From: CAZHAX01 sp964530325
GTDB lineage: Bacteria > Chloroflexota > Anaerolineae > B4-G1
Length of the DNA: 64,000 bases
Reading direction: 5' to 3'
NCBI GenBank assembly: GCA_964530325.1
Contig: CAZHAX010000005.1
Span: forward strand, 62,001 to 126,000
This document shows, piece after piece, positions 42,328 to 50,415 of the stretch. The notes beneath the pieces were generated by a model that saw only the letters and a list, made by a program, of their open reading frames with translations, searched no databases and was not told the origin of the DNA. Made by a program: the position numbers and the translations under genes. Numbering within the stretch: the stretch's first letter is position 1; each line of letters starts with the position of its first letter.

Positions 42328-42897
42328 ATGGACACTGACAGAGCAGCGGATGACTTGAGGGCGATTCGCCACGTAATGGAGCGCACTCGTGCTTCGGCCG
42401 GACGGCACGGCGGCTGGTTTGGGGTGCTGTGGGGGGCGATCTGGGTAGTGGGTTTCCTGTGCAGTCAGTACCTACCCGGAGAGACTGCCGGCTGGATATG
42501 GGCGGTCTTGGACACTACTGGTGGGGTCGCCACCGCCTTGATCGGTGCCCGGGTGGCGCGCAGCGGCGTCAGCTCCCCCGTGTGGCGGCCTATTCTGCTG
42601 TTCTTCCTGGCCCTGATCGCCTTCGACGGGCTGCTGGTATGGCTTCTGGAGATCAGCAGCCCTCGCGATGTGGCGCTGCTGATAACACTCACTGTGGCCC
42701 TCACTTTCGTGCAGGCCGGTCTGTTCACGAATGCAGGCATGAGCCTGATCGGACTGCTGGTCGCAGCTCTGGCTGTCGGGGCGACGCTGCTCGTCCCCGA
42801 CTACTTCTTCTTGGCGATGGCCGTGCTTGGCGGCGGACTCCTGTTCGCCAGCGGCTTCTATCTGCTTCGCAGCGGGGAGGAGAGTGGGCGAGCTTAA
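42328..42897 (+). CDS. Membrane protein of the regulator-exporter operon
   Basis: The 189-residue protein has a short charged N terminus (DTDRAADDLRAIRHVMERT) and five to six membrane helices with no polar catalytic residues. I do not recognise a named family; similar proteins are often found directly before PadR-like or HTH_34 regulators in Chloroflexota. ATG 42328 has an AGAGGA box and is the first gene after the promoter and palindrome. Its last codons overlap the GTG start of the regulator by 14 bases, so the two are coupled. A possible role is sensing or helping the exporter downstream, but that is inference. Confidence 0.72.
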   Translation: MDTDRAADDLRAIRHVMERTRASAGRHGGWFGVLWGAIWVVGFLCSQYLPGETAGWIWAVLDTTGGVATALIGARVARSGVSSPVWRPILLFFLALIAFDGLLVWLLEISSPRDVALLITLTVALTFVQAGLFTNAGMSLIGLLVAALAVGATLLVPDYFFLAMAVLGGGLLFASGFYLLRSGEESGRA

Positions 42898-43270
42898 CCC
42901 CGTCATACATCAGCCTACGCGGCTGAGGATTATGGCGGCGCTGGTCAGCCTGGGGGCGCAGGAGAAGGCGGACTTCACCTTCCTGCGAGACCTGCTCGAC
43001 CTGACCGACGGAAACCTGGGATCCCACCTGCGCACGCTGGAGGACGCGGGATACGTGGCCGTGGAGAAGGACTTCATAGCTCGCCGGCCGAAGACGTGGG
43101 TCAGGCCCACCGCCAAGGGCAGGGCGGCCCTCTCCGCCCACGTTGATGCTCTGGCGGCTATAGTGGGCCTGGAGCCTGGAGGGCGGCCTAGCAGCCAACG
43201 CGACCGCAGAAGGCGGTCCGTCGGCACCAACACAGGGGAGAATGAGAATGGCTCAAGCGATAGCGGTTGA
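42884..43270 (+). CDS. Winged-helix transcriptional regulator (HTH_34 type)
   Basis: The 128-residue protein matches the winged-helix family PF13601. It has QPTRLRIMAALVSLGAQ, DFTFLRDLLDLTDGNLGSHL as recognition region, and LEDAGYVAVEKDFIARRPKTW as wing. The start GTG at 42884 is preceded by GGAGGA and lies inside the previous gene. It is followed by an ABC ATPase whose start overlaps its end. It probably represses the operon at the palindrome 42291-42309, although this is inferred only from position. Confidence 0.85.
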   Translation: MGELNPVIHQPTRLRIMAALVSLGAQEKADFTFLRDLLDLTDGNLGSHLRTLEDAGYVAVEKDFIARRPKTWVRPTAKGRAALSAHVDALAAIVGLEPGGRPSSQRDRRRRSVGTNTGENENGSSDSG

Positions 43271-44162
43271 GGATCTGCGCAAGTCGTACGGGGATGTGCA
43301 AGCTGTGAATGGCGTGTCGTTCGACGTGAAGCAAGGAGAGATATTCGGCATGGTCGGCCCGAACGGCGCCGGCAAGACGACGACGATCGAATGCATCGAA
43401 GGCCTGCGGGAGGCGGACCGGGGTGGCGTTCGCGTTCTCGATCTAGATCCCCAGCGTGATGGCTACGAGCTGAGGGAGCGGATCGGAGTGCAACTGCAGG
43501 AGACGGCGCTCGCGGACCGAATCAAGGTGCGCGAGGCGATGGATCTCTTTTCATCCTTCTACCGGCGCTCGGTGGAGTGGGGCCCCATCATCGAGCAACT
43601 GGGCCTGGGGGAGAAGCGAGAGGCCTACTACGGCAAGCTCTCCGGCGGCCAGAAGCAGCGGCTCTTCATCGCGCTGGCCCTGGTCAACGACCCGGAGATC
43701 GTCTTCCTCGACGAGCTGACCACCGGGCTCGATCCCCAGGCGCGGCGGGCAATGTGGCAGCTGGTGCAGACCATCCGCCAGCGGGGCAAGACGGTCTTCC
43801 TGACCACCCACTACATGGAGGAGGCGGAAAGGCTGTGCGACCGGGTGGCGATCATCGACCACGGTAAGATCGTGGCCCTGGATAGCCCCCAACAGCTCAT
43901 AGATTCGCTTGGTGTGGACAACCGAGTGGTATTCACCGTCGAGGGCAGCCTCGAACTCGGCCTGCTGCAGGATCTGCCAGCGGCGACAAGGGTGGAGCGA
44001 TCTGGGGACAGGGTCGTTGTCTACGGCCGGGCGGATGGGCTGGTGGGCGCCGTGGTCAATGCGCTGGAGGACGCGGGAGTCCACTTCGCCGACCTGCGGA
44101 CGGAGCAGCCATCTCTAGAGGATGTATTCCTGGCCCTGACTGGCCGGGAGATGAGGGAATGA
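43248..44162 (+). CDS. ABC exporter ATP-binding protein
   Basis: The 304-residue ATPase has Walker A GPNGAGKTTT near residue 40, the signature LSGGQKQR, Walker B IVFLDELTTGLDP and H-loop TTHYMEEAE. Its C-terminal DUF4162-like tail is typical of drug or antibiotic exporters of the DrrA type. ATG 43248 is preferred to 43242 because of the spacing from GGGGAG. It overlaps the regulator gene by 23 bases and the permease frame follows at once. Confidence 0.92.
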   Translation: MAQAIAVEDLRKSYGDVQAVNGVSFDVKQGEIFGMVGPNGAGKTTTIECIEGLREADRGGVRVLDLDPQRDGYELRERIGVQLQETALADRIKVREAMDLFSSFYRRSVEWGPIIEQLGLGEKREAYYGKLSGGQKQRLFIALALVNDPEIVFLDELTTGLDPQARRAMWQLVQTIRQRGKTVFLTTHYMEEAERLCDRVAIIDHGKIVALDSPQQLIDSLGVDNRVVFTVEGSLELGLLQDLPAATRVERSGDRVVVYGRADGLVGAVVNALEDAGVHFADLRTEQPSLEDVFLALTGREMRE

Positions 44163-44200
44163 GCGACGCGCCCGCCGGGCGCGTCTTCAGGAGGAGTGCA

Positions 44201-44944
44201 ATGCGCAGTCTGTGGAAGATGACATTGACGGAAATGAAGCTCTATCTGCGGGAACCGATCGCGGCCTTCTTCACGCTGGTCTTTCCGGTGATGCTGCTCC
44301 TGATCTTCGGCAGCATCTACGGAAACGAGCCGGAGGAGCTGTTTGGCGGCCGCGGCACTGTGGACATGTCGGTGCCGGCCTACATGGCGATGATCATCGG
44401 CACTGTCGGCATGCTCTCGACCTCCATCAACGTGGCCACGTCCAGGGAGCTGGGCATCCTCCGTCGGTATCGGGCGACGCCGCTGCGGCCGTGGGTTGTG
44501 CTGGTTTCCACTGTCGTGGTGAACTTCTTGATGACTTTCCTGGGGACGGCCCTATTGATCGCCGTGGCCAAGCCACTCTATGGGCTACGCTTCGAAGGTG
44601 ATGCGCTGGGCGTGCTCGTTGGATTCGTGCTCTCAGCATTGAGCTTCTTCTCCCTGGGCTTCGTCATCGCCGGCCTGGCTCCCACGGCTCGCGTCGCTCA
44701 AGTGGCCGGCATGCTGATTTTCTATCCTATGCTGTTCCTTTCCGGGGCCGGAATGCCTAAGGAGATCATGCCGGAAGGCGTGCGTGCGGTGGCCAACTAC
44801 CTTCCGCTGACCCACGTCGTCGATCTCCTGCAGGGCATGTGGTTTGGGGAGCCGTGGGCCGATCACCTGACCGAGGTGGTGGTTCTGGCCGCGGTTCTGG
44901 TCGTGGGCTCCGCAGTCGCCGCCCGGGTGTTCCGCTGGGAGTAG
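44201..44944 (+). CDS. ABC-2 exporter permease
   Basis: The 247-residue permease has six membrane helices. It begins with the family's N-terminal helix pattern LTEMKLYLREPIAAFFTLVFPVMLLLIFG and has the conserved ATSRELGILRRYRATPL loop. The LPLTHVVDLLQGMWFG segment near its end is typical of DrrB-like ABC-2 permeases. The start at 44201 is chosen because AGGAGG lies eight bases upstream. An alternative ATG at 44159 overlaps the ATPase stop (ATGA) and would add 14 residues. It forms the transporter with the upstream ATPase. Confidence 0.9.
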   Translation: MRSLWKMTLTEMKLYLREPIAAFFTLVFPVMLLLIFGSIYGNEPEELFGGRGTVDMSVPAYMAMIIGTVGMLSTSINVATSRELGILRRYRATPLRPWVVLVSTVVVNFLMTFLGTALLIAVAKPLYGLRFEGDALGVLVGFVLSALSFFSLGFVIAGLAPTARVAQVAGMLIFYPMLFLSGAGMPKEIMPEGVRAVANYLPLTHVVDLLQGMWFGEPWADHLTEVVVLAAVLVVGSAVAARVFRWE

Positions 44945-45012
44945 GAGCATCCTGAATGGAGGACGCGCAGCACCACTGACGTCCGGGAAGGTGGAGCGAT
45001 CTGAATGGCAGG

Positions 45013-45037
45013 CCTGGCGCGCGGCAGGGGCGCCAGG
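45013..45037. terminator. Hairpin between convergent exporter and greA genes
   Basis: CCTGGCG (45013-45019) pairs with CGCCAGG (45031-45037), and flanking AGG/CCT extend the stem. No T run follows on either strand, so it is a weak candidate for a bidirectional terminator. Confidence 0.35.
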
Positions 45038-45080
45038 ACCTATCTGCTCTTCGGGGCTGCCCAGGTGGGCCTACCCGGTC

Positions 45081-45554
45081 CTATTCGATCGACGCTATTC
45101 GAAAGGTCGTCTCGCCAGCTGGCGTCTCGACCGACACGGTGTCATCGACACTGTGACCGAGCAGCGCGTGACCGAGCGGCGATTCGTTCGAGATCATCCC
45201 GTTCAGGGGATTCGCCTCTGCCGCGCCCACCAGCCGGAAGGTCTCAGCTTCTTCGTTACCACCCTCGATCACCGTCACCCGGCTGCCGATCCGAACCTCG
45301 TCGCTTGGACCACTCTCTCCGATGATCACGGCGTTGCGGATCATCACCTCTAGCTGCTGGATGCGCCCTTCCAGGAAGCCCTGGTCCTCCTTGGCTGACG
45401 TGTAGTCCGCGTTCTCCGAGAGATCACCCTGCTGTATGGCGTGGCGCAAGCGGTCGGCGAGCTTCGTCCGCTCCACGGTAACGAGGTGTTCCAGCTCCTG
45501 CCGAAGGCTCTCCAGGCCCTCCGGAGTGAGATAAACAGGTTCCGTTGCGTTCAT
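45081..45554 (-). CDS. greA: Transcription elongation factor GreA
   Basis: GreA rescues backtracked RNA polymerase by stimulating transcript cleavage. The 157-residue protein has the N-terminal coiled coil with LTPEGLESLRQELEHL and GDLSENADYTSAKEDQGFLEGRI, whose Asp and Glu at the tip are catalytic. The C-terminal FKBP-like domain contains NPLNGMISNESPLGHALLGHSV, typical of GreA. It lies 60 bases downstream of dgkA on the same strand and may be the last gene of that operon; no clear own promoter is visible. Confidence 0.95.
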   Translation of the reverse strand: MNATEPVYLTPEGLESLRQELEHLVTVERTKLADRLRHAIQQGDLSENADYTSAKEDQGFLEGRIQQLEVMIRNAVIIGESGPSDEVRIGSRVTVIEGGNEEAETFRLVGAAEANPLNGMISNESPLGHALLGHSVDDTVSVETPAGETTFRIASIE

Positions 45555-45614
45555 AGGTCTCTGCGGCCCAGGCGGATTGTCCGGATAGCCATCGCCCCCA
45601 GGATGCGGGCCAGC

Positions 45615-45998
45615 TCAGCTGCCCAGGAAGATGTCCGAAAGCTGCTCCCAGAGCGGGGGCCCGAGAAGCAGCAGCCCGACGATTGCAGACACTACCGCTC
45701 CTATCAGCACCGCCCCGGCGGTGACATCCTTGATCACCTTGGCCAGTGGGTGGAAGCCGGGGCTGATCATGTCGATCAGCGTCTCTGCTACGGTGTTGAT
45801 CATCTCGCTCACCAGGACGAACCCGATGGTCAGCGTCAGGATCGCCCACTCGGCCGTGGATAGGCGCACCCACAGGCCGACAGCGATCGCTGCGGCGGCG
45901 ATGGTCAAATGTACCCGAGTGTTGCGCTGAGTGCGCAGGGCGTACCATAGGCCCGCTATGGCGAAGCGGAAGCTCTCGAAGATGTTGCGCGCTCTCAT
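45615..45998 (-). CDS. dgkA: Diacylglycerol/undecaprenol kinase
   Basis: The 127-residue integral membrane kinase belongs to the DgkA family; Gram-positive-type members phosphorylate undecaprenol, feeding envelope synthesis. The sequence shows SFRFAIAGLWYALRTQRNTRVHL, the active-site helix VLVSEMINTVAETLIDM, and KVIKDVTAGAVLIGAVVSAIVG, in three membrane helices. ATG 45998 lies five bases after the ybeY stop. The ybeY-dgkA arrangement behind pgpH is common in Firmicutes and Chloroflexota. Confidence 0.93.
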   Translation of the reverse strand: MRARNIFESFRFAIAGLWYALRTQRNTRVHLTIAAAAIAVGLWVRLSTAEWAILTLTIGFVLVSEMINTVAETLIDMISPGFHPLAKVIKDVTAGAVLIGAVVSAIVGLLLLGPPLWEQLSDIFLGS

Positions 45999-46003
45999 GG
46001 CCG

Positions 46004-46480
46004 CTACTCCGGAAGCTGGACGCTGATTCCCAGCCTCTCGACGACGTCCCGCTGGGCAGCCCACATTGCCGAGCGGTATTCCTCTGTCAGATCGTCGTAG
46101 CCCAACAGATGCAGCACTCCATGGATGACGAGTAGCTGCACCTCGGCCTCCAGGTCGTGAGGAGCCTCTGCCGCCTGTGCCTGAGCTCTGGGCAGGGATA
46201 TGACCACATCGCCCAGGTAGCGCGGGTGGCCGGGTGCACATACGAAAGGGCCCCGCGTATCGTCTGGGAAGGCGAGCACGTCGGTCGGCCGGTCGATACC
46301 GAGGAAGCGGGAGTTGAGCTCCTGGAGAGCGTCGTCGGTGGTCACAACCAACGTCAGCTCGCAGGGCTCGCTCTGCCCGGTGTACTCCAGCGTGGCCAGC
46401 GCGGCCTGCCGCAAGGCATCCTCGGCTATCTGGTCCTGGTGCTGCTCATCGAACTGGACCTCAATGGTGTGCTTGGCCAT
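46004..46480 (-). CDS. ybeY: Endoribonuclease YbeY
   Basis: YbeY is a zinc-dependent RNase used in 16S rRNA maturation and ribosome quality control. The 158-residue protein has the zinc motif HGVLHLLGYDD near residue 122 and the PTDVLAFPDD block near 70. The start ATG at 46480 is preferred to a TTG at 46492. It follows pgpH after 18 bases and precedes dgkA after 5, in a typical cluster. Confidence 0.95.
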   Translation of the reverse strand: MAKHTIEVQFDEQHQDQIAEDALRQAALATLEYTGQSEPCELTLVVTTDDALQELNSRFLGIDRPTDVLAFPDDTRGPFVCAPGHPRYLGDVVISLPRAQAQAAEAPHDLEAEVQLLVIHGVLHLLGYDDLTEEYRSAMWAAQRDVVERLGISVQLPE

Positions 46481-46498
46481 CGGCAGCTGCAATCCGGT

Positions 46499-48601
46499 CT
46501 ACTCCTGCCCGTTCCGTTCAGGATACTCGATCCGCGGGTGTAGGCTGCCCCGCAGAGCGGTGATGAAGGTATCTCGCAGCAGCTCCAGATCGCGCAGCGT
46601 CAGGTCGCATTCATCTAGCTGGCCGTCCTCGACGCGATCCGCGATTACCCGGTTGACGATCTCTGCCACCTCCTCACCGCTGGCCGGGCGGGCTGCTCTC
46701 ACGGCGGCCTCGCAGCCATCAGCGAGCATCACCAGAGCTGTCTCCTTGCTTTGAGGCTTGGGGCCCCGGTGGCGGAAGTCGTCCTCATTGACCAGGTCAG
46801 GGCTCTCTGCCTGCTCCACTGCCTTGTCGTACAGGAAGCTTATCCAGGTGGTTCCGTGATGCTCGGGTATGAAGGCCCGGACCCGCCGGGGCAGTCGGTG
46901 GCGACGGGCCAGCTCCACACCGTCACTGACATGGCTGATTATCACCTCGGCGCTAGTCCGCGGGTCGAGCCGATCGTGCGGGTTCACTCCCTCCGCCTGA
47001 TTCTCGACGAAGAAGTAGGGGCGGGTGATCTTGCCCACGTCGTGGTAGTAGGCGCCGACCCGTGTGAGAAGCGCATCGGCGCCGATCCGCTCCGCGGCCT
47101 GCTCTGCCAGGTTTGCTACCAGCAGGGCGTGATGGTAAGTCGCCGGCGCCTCCCTCAGGAGACGTTGTAGGAGCGGATTGTCGGGCCGACTCAGCTCGAT
47201 GAGCCTCATCGTGGTTGTGATGTCGAACAAAGGACCGATCGCGAACAAGCCGCCGAGGGCCAGGCTGGCAGAGATGCCCGCCCCGGCCAGGCTGGCCGAA
47301 GCTCTCTCCAAGAGGTTTCCTATGTCCGCAGATCCGTCGGAAAGCCAGAAGATGACGACGGCGACCACCTGGGCCGCGGCGGCGAAGGCTCCGGCTCGGA
47401 AAGGAGAGCCGATTCGCTCGACATTGCCCAGCGTCAATGTCCCCACCAGCCCACCCAGCATAGCGAACGAGAGCATCTCCAGTGAACCGTCGGCCACCGT
47501 GCCCATAACAACGCCGATGTAGACGGCTGTGGCTGCGCCGGCGTGCGGTCCGAGTAGGGCGGCCGCAAGAATCGTCAGAGCGGGGGCCGGCGTCAGGTAC
47601 CGGAGCAGTTCGCCCTCGGACCCCATCAGCGCGGCTACGACGACAAACACGGTGGTCAGCAGGACGAGTAGCAGAAGGCGCTGCCCGTCCCAGATCACGT
47701 CTGGCTGGAATCGGGCCAGGTAGAGGAACATCACCGCGGTTAAGGAGAGGGCCAGCAGTATAGCTCGAGTGATGTCCTGCCACTTGACCTGCATCTGGCG
47801 CAGACCGAGCTGCTCCAGTGCCTCCAGGTCCCTGGCGGACACGCGTGCTCCCTCACGGACGATTACCTCACCTTCCTGGAAGCTGCGCAGCACTGGCCCG
47901 ACTTCGTCCCGCGCGAGCGCCCGTGCTTCCTCGGTTGCGACAGGGTCCGGGAACGAGTTGGGCACCAGCAGGCACCGGACCAGGGCTACAGTGGCGGCAG
48001 TCTCTTCCTCGGAGAGATCGAGGCTGACCAGCGCCAGAATGCCTTCTTGCGCTTCGTGCAGCTGGTCCTCCCGGATCTCGGCCCGCATCGCCTGGTCGGT
48101 GACGTCGAGCGCTTCCCAACGTACCTTCTCCCAGCTCTCCTCTGTAAGGCTGAGCATCAGGTCGATCTCTTCCACAGGTAGATCGCCGAACTCAGGCACC
48201 GCGGCAATCCACTCTCGCTTAGTGTCTAGCGAAGCGAGGCCGTCGGCGCGGACGGTGTCCACGTAGTCCAGCACCTGGCGCGCGCGGTCGACCTGCTGGC
48301 GGGCGGTGGCCGGCCCGGGCGCGGTGAATACGGGATCCACCTGCGCGGCGGCCTGCTCCCCCGCCTCCTGCTCCAGCACCGCGCTCTCGTAGGTGATGCT
48401 GCGCGGGGCTCGGATGTCGTAGGGCGCAAGCTCCCCCTCGTCCAGCACAACGCGCTCGGTCGGCAGCAGGGGCAGCTCGAGGGCCAGGCCGGTAACGCTG
48501 GCCAGGAGCAGGCCCAGCAGCACCAGCCGCAGCCAAGCTGTCCAGCCCGGCTTGGCGCGAGCGATGGCGCGCTCGCGTTGAGATCTGGTCCCGCTATCCA
48601 C
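46499..48601 (-). CDS. 7TM-HD membrane protein, cyclic-di-AMP phosphodiesterase PgpH-like
   Basis: PgpH-type proteins degrade cyclic di-AMP. This 700-residue protein has one N-terminal membrane helix, an extracytoplasmic region of about 250 residues, seven membrane helices and a cytoplasmic HD domain. The HD metal ligands lie in TYHHALLVANLAEQAAERIG and GAYYHDVGKI, followed by IISHVSDGVEL and FIPEHHGTT. The start is GTG at 48601 with GGAGAG upstream. The neighbours ybeY and dgkA agree with this assignment. It suggests that the organism uses c-di-AMP, although no cyclase is in the window. Confidence 0.92.
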   Translation of the reverse strand: MDSGTRSQRERAIARAKPGWTAWLRLVLLGLLLASVTGLALELPLLPTERVVLDEGELAPYDIRAPRSITYESAVLEQEAGEQAAAQVDPVFTAPGPATARQQVDRARQVLDYVDTVRADGLASLDTKREWIAAVPEFGDLPVEEIDLMLSLTEESWEKVRWEALDVTDQAMRAEIREDQLHEAQEGILALVSLDLSEEETAATVALVRCLLVPNSFPDPVATEEARALARDEVGPVLRSFQEGEVIVREGARVSARDLEALEQLGLRQMQVKWQDITRAILLALSLTAVMFLYLARFQPDVIWDGQRLLLLVLLTTVFVVVAALMGSEGELLRYLTPAPALTILAAALLGPHAGAATAVYIGVVMGTVADGSLEMLSFAMLGGLVGTLTLGNVERIGSPFRAGAFAAAAQVVAVVIFWLSDGSADIGNLLERASASLAGAGISASLALGGLFAIGPLFDITTTMRLIELSRPDNPLLQRLLREAPATYHHALLVANLAEQAAERIGADALLTRVGAYYHDVGKITRPYFFVENQAEGVNPHDRLDPRTSAEVIISHVSDGVELARRHRLPRRVRAFIPEHHGTTWISFLYDKAVEQAESPDLVNEDDFRHRGPKPQSKETALVMLADGCEAAVRAARPASGEEVAEIVNRVIADRVEDGQLDECDLTLRDLELLRDTFITALRGSLHPRIEYPERNGQE

Positions 48602-48612
48602 TTCTTCTCTCC

Positions 48613-48659
48613 GTAGCCAGCAAGAGGGAGCAGTAGCTATGCTCCCTCTCTCTGGCTAC
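48613..48659 (-). other. Intercistronic hairpin between yqeY and pgpH
   Basis: GTAGCCAG/CTGGCTAC (8 bp) and AGAGGGAGC/GCTCCCTCT (9 bp) stack on a 2-base internal loop into one long hairpin. There is no T run after it on the minus strand, so it may be an RNA processing or stability element rather than a terminator. Confidence 0.5.
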
Positions 48660-48685
48660 TCTCTCCAGTTGTCCGGCCGCGCGCT

Positions 48686-49129
48686 TCATCCAGCAAGCAG
48701 CTCGCGCACGACCTCGTTCACCAGACGGCCATCAGCCCGGCCCTTCAACTGAGGCATCAGCTGCCCCATGACAATGCCCATCTGCTTCGGTCCGGCGGCA
48801 CCGACGGCCTCGATCACCTTCCGGGCTTCCTCGGTGATCTCCTCTCTCGACAGCAGATCTGGCAGGTACTCCTCAAGGATGGCCAGCTCTGCCTCTTCTT
48901 CTGCCAACAGATCGTTTCGTTCGAACTCCTTCAGCTCCGCGATCGTATCGCGGCGCCGGTTCGCCTGGGTCTGCAGGACCGCCACGACCTCAGTATCGTC
49001 CAGCTCCCCCGTTCTGACCTCAGCGTTGGTTATCGCGGCCAGAGAAAGCCGGATGACCGACTTGCGGCGCTCGTCGCGCGCGCGAAGCGCACTCTTGAGG
49101 TCCTGCTGCAGCTTTTCCTTGAGAGCCAT
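48686..49129 (-). CDS. GatB/YqeY domain protein
   Basis: The 147-residue protein matches the YqeY family: MALKEKLQQDLKSALRARDERR, EEEAELAILEEYLPDLLSREE and GPKQMGIVMGQLMPQLKGRADG are the family's conserved stretches. It is related to the tail domain of GatB and thought to bind tRNA-like molecules. It follows rpsU by 28 bases, as in many bacteria, and is transcribed from the promoter upstream of rpsU. Confidence 0.92.
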   Translation of the reverse strand: MALKEKLQQDLKSALRARDERRKSVIRLSLAAITNAEVRTGELDDTEVVAVLQTQANRRRDTIAELKEFERNDLLAEEEAELAILEEYLPDLLSREEITEEARKVIEAVGAAGPKQMGIVMGQLMPQLKGRADGRLVNEVVRELLAG

Positions 49130-49157
49130 GGGCAGATCGGCCCCAGAGACGTTCGCT

Positions 49158-49364
49158 CTAGTAGCGGGAGCGCCGCTGCTTGCGGGTCTGCCGCCTGCTC
49201 TTGCGCAGCTTGGCCGCCTTCTTCCGCTTGCGGATGACGCTCGGCTTCTCGAAGAAGCGGCGCCGGCGGACCTCCGGCAGTACCCGGTCTCGTTGCACTT
49301 TCTTGTTGAAGCGCTTCAGCAAGGAATCGAACGATTCCCCCTGCTCGATTACCACACGGGTCAC
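49158..49364 (-). CDS. rpsU: 30S ribosomal protein S21
   Basis: S21 is a small basic protein of the 30S subunit. The 68-residue sequence has the family pattern VIEQGESFDSLLKRFNKKVQRD and EVRRRRFFEKPSVIRKRKKA, then a long Arg/Lys-rich tail. The start is GTG at 49364. It leads the rpsU-yqeY-pgpH-ybeY-dgkA unit. Confidence 0.93.
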   Translation of the reverse strand: MTRVVIEQGESFDSLLKRFNKKVQRDRVLPEVRRRRFFEKPSVIRKRKKAAKLRKSRRQTRKQRRSRY

Positions 49365-49407
49365 TCAGTCTCACCCCTCTCTGGCTTGGGCTGGTGCGAC
49401 CGCGATG

Positions 49408-49435
49408 ATTATACCCTCCGCTTGGGGCTTGTCAA
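49408..49435 (-). promoter_or_regulatory. Promoter of rpsU operon
   Basis: On the minus strand TTGACA (49430-49435) and TATAAT (49408-49413) are spaced by 16 bases, near-perfect consensus; the leader is about 36 bases. Confidence 0.8.
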
Positions 49436-49537
49436 GCACTGTTTGGCCGAGTAAGGAACCGGGAGGCGGGTGCACACTCCACGGGTGCCCCGCAGGCGCT
49501 GGGAGAGGGAGCGGCAATCGTCCCCCGGGGCCGTCTG

Positions 49538-50263
49538 TCAGGGCGCGGCGGCGACCAGGTTGTCGAAATGGATCTCCACACCCGGCTGGAAGAAGGCTCC
49601 GGCGTACAGGCCCACATCGCCGTGGCGCAGCGTAGTGTCCACCACCTGGGCCAGCTGGGTGCCGTTGACCAGGAAGGTGAGTTCGCTGCCGTCGCAGACG
49701 AGTTCCAGCCTGTTGGTCGCTTCTCCCCGGTGGATTGCATTTGACGGGAGCCAATCACCGCTCAGCAGCTCCCGATCACCCTGGTCGTAGAGGGTGACCC
49801 GGAAGTAGCCGTCGCCGCTGATTGCGAAGCAGTAGAAGCGTTCGCTGTCTTCCATCCGCGCCAGCAGGCCGTACTCGTTGTCGTCTGGTCCAGCGACCTG
49901 TGTGGCCTCGACCGTGAGCCGCATGTCGCGAAGATCGCGCCCGGCGGATGCCCAGGCCAGGCGGTTTGGCTCGCGCACGAGAACGCGCATGACTCCACCC
50001 TCGTAGGCGACAAGTGCGGAATCATCCGGCCGGGCCCGCCAGCCGCCGGCCGGATCGGAGAAGTCATCCGTCCAGGGGAGAGGGGTTCCGGCGCTGCAGG
50101 CGCTTGCAAGAAGGAGCGATACGGCAAGTACGCCTGCGCAGACGGCCCCGTGGGCGCCGCGCAGCCAGTTCCGAAGCCGGACTCGGGCAGGCGTCTGTGC
50201 AGGGTGGGGGCCCGGGCCTGTCCCGTTGTCGACGGATCGCCGCTGTGCTATAATCCGTTCCAT
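49538..50263 (-). CDS. Lipoprotein with concanavalin-like domain (paralogue at 56547-57230)
   Basis: The 241-residue frame contains a lipoprotein signal (GVLAVSLLLASAC) and a beta-sandwich domain beginning WTDDFSDPAGGW, then VEATQVAGPDDNEYGLLARM, FAISGDGYFRVTLYD and ELVCDGSELTFLVNGTQLAQV, ending HFDNLVAAAP. This matches laminin-G/DUF1080-like sugar-binding folds. A second protein with the same blocks lies at 56547-57230. The start is doubtful. ATG 50263 leaves an unusually long 57-residue lead before the lipid-modified Cys and lies next to the divergent tRNA-Sec promoter, but no closer ATG, GTG or TTG is in frame. It is probably a surface-exposed binding protein. Confidence 0.65.
   Translation of the reverse strand: MERIIAQRRSVDNGTGPGPHPAQTPARVRLRNWLRGAHGAVCAGVLAVSLLLASACSAGTPLPWTDDFSDPAGGWRARPDDSALVAYEGGVMRVLVREPNRLAWASAGRDLRDMRLTVEATQVAGPDDNEYGLLARMEDSERFYCFAISGDGYFRVTLYDQGDRELLSGDWLPSNAIHRGEATNRLELVCDGSELTFLVNGTQLAQVVDTTLRHGDVGLYAGAFFQPGVEIHFDNLVAAAP
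50226..50254 (+). promoter_or_regulatory. Promoter of tRNA-Sec
   Basis: TTGTCG (50226-50231) and TATAAT (50249-50254) are separated by 17 bases, with TGTGC before the -10. The tRNA begins about 13 bases after the predicted transcript start. Confidence 0.75.
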
Positions 50264-50273
50264 ATCAATCCCT

Positions 50274-50369
50274 GGGGGTGGTTGGGGCCCGGTGGCCTCC
50301 TCGGTCTTCAAAACCGCTGGCGGGCCGCGCAGAGCGGGCCGCGGTGGGTTCGACTCCCATCCACTCCCG
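50274..50369 (+). tRNA. selC: tRNA-Sec (anticodon TCA), selenocysteine
   Basis: The 96-base gene has the hallmarks of a bacterial selenocysteine tRNA. These are an 8-bp acceptor stem (GGGGGTGG with CCACTCCC), a 6-bp D stem (GGGGCC/GGCCTC) with a 4-base loop, and anticodon loop CTTCAAA. It also has a long variable arm (GCGGGCC/GGGCCGC with one mismatch), a T arm GTGGGTTCGACTCCCAT and G as the discriminator base. CCA is not encoded. Confidence 0.9.
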
Positions 50370-50415
50370 CACCAGCAAGCGCGGGGCTGCCGGACCGATA
50401 CGGCGGCCCCGCCGA

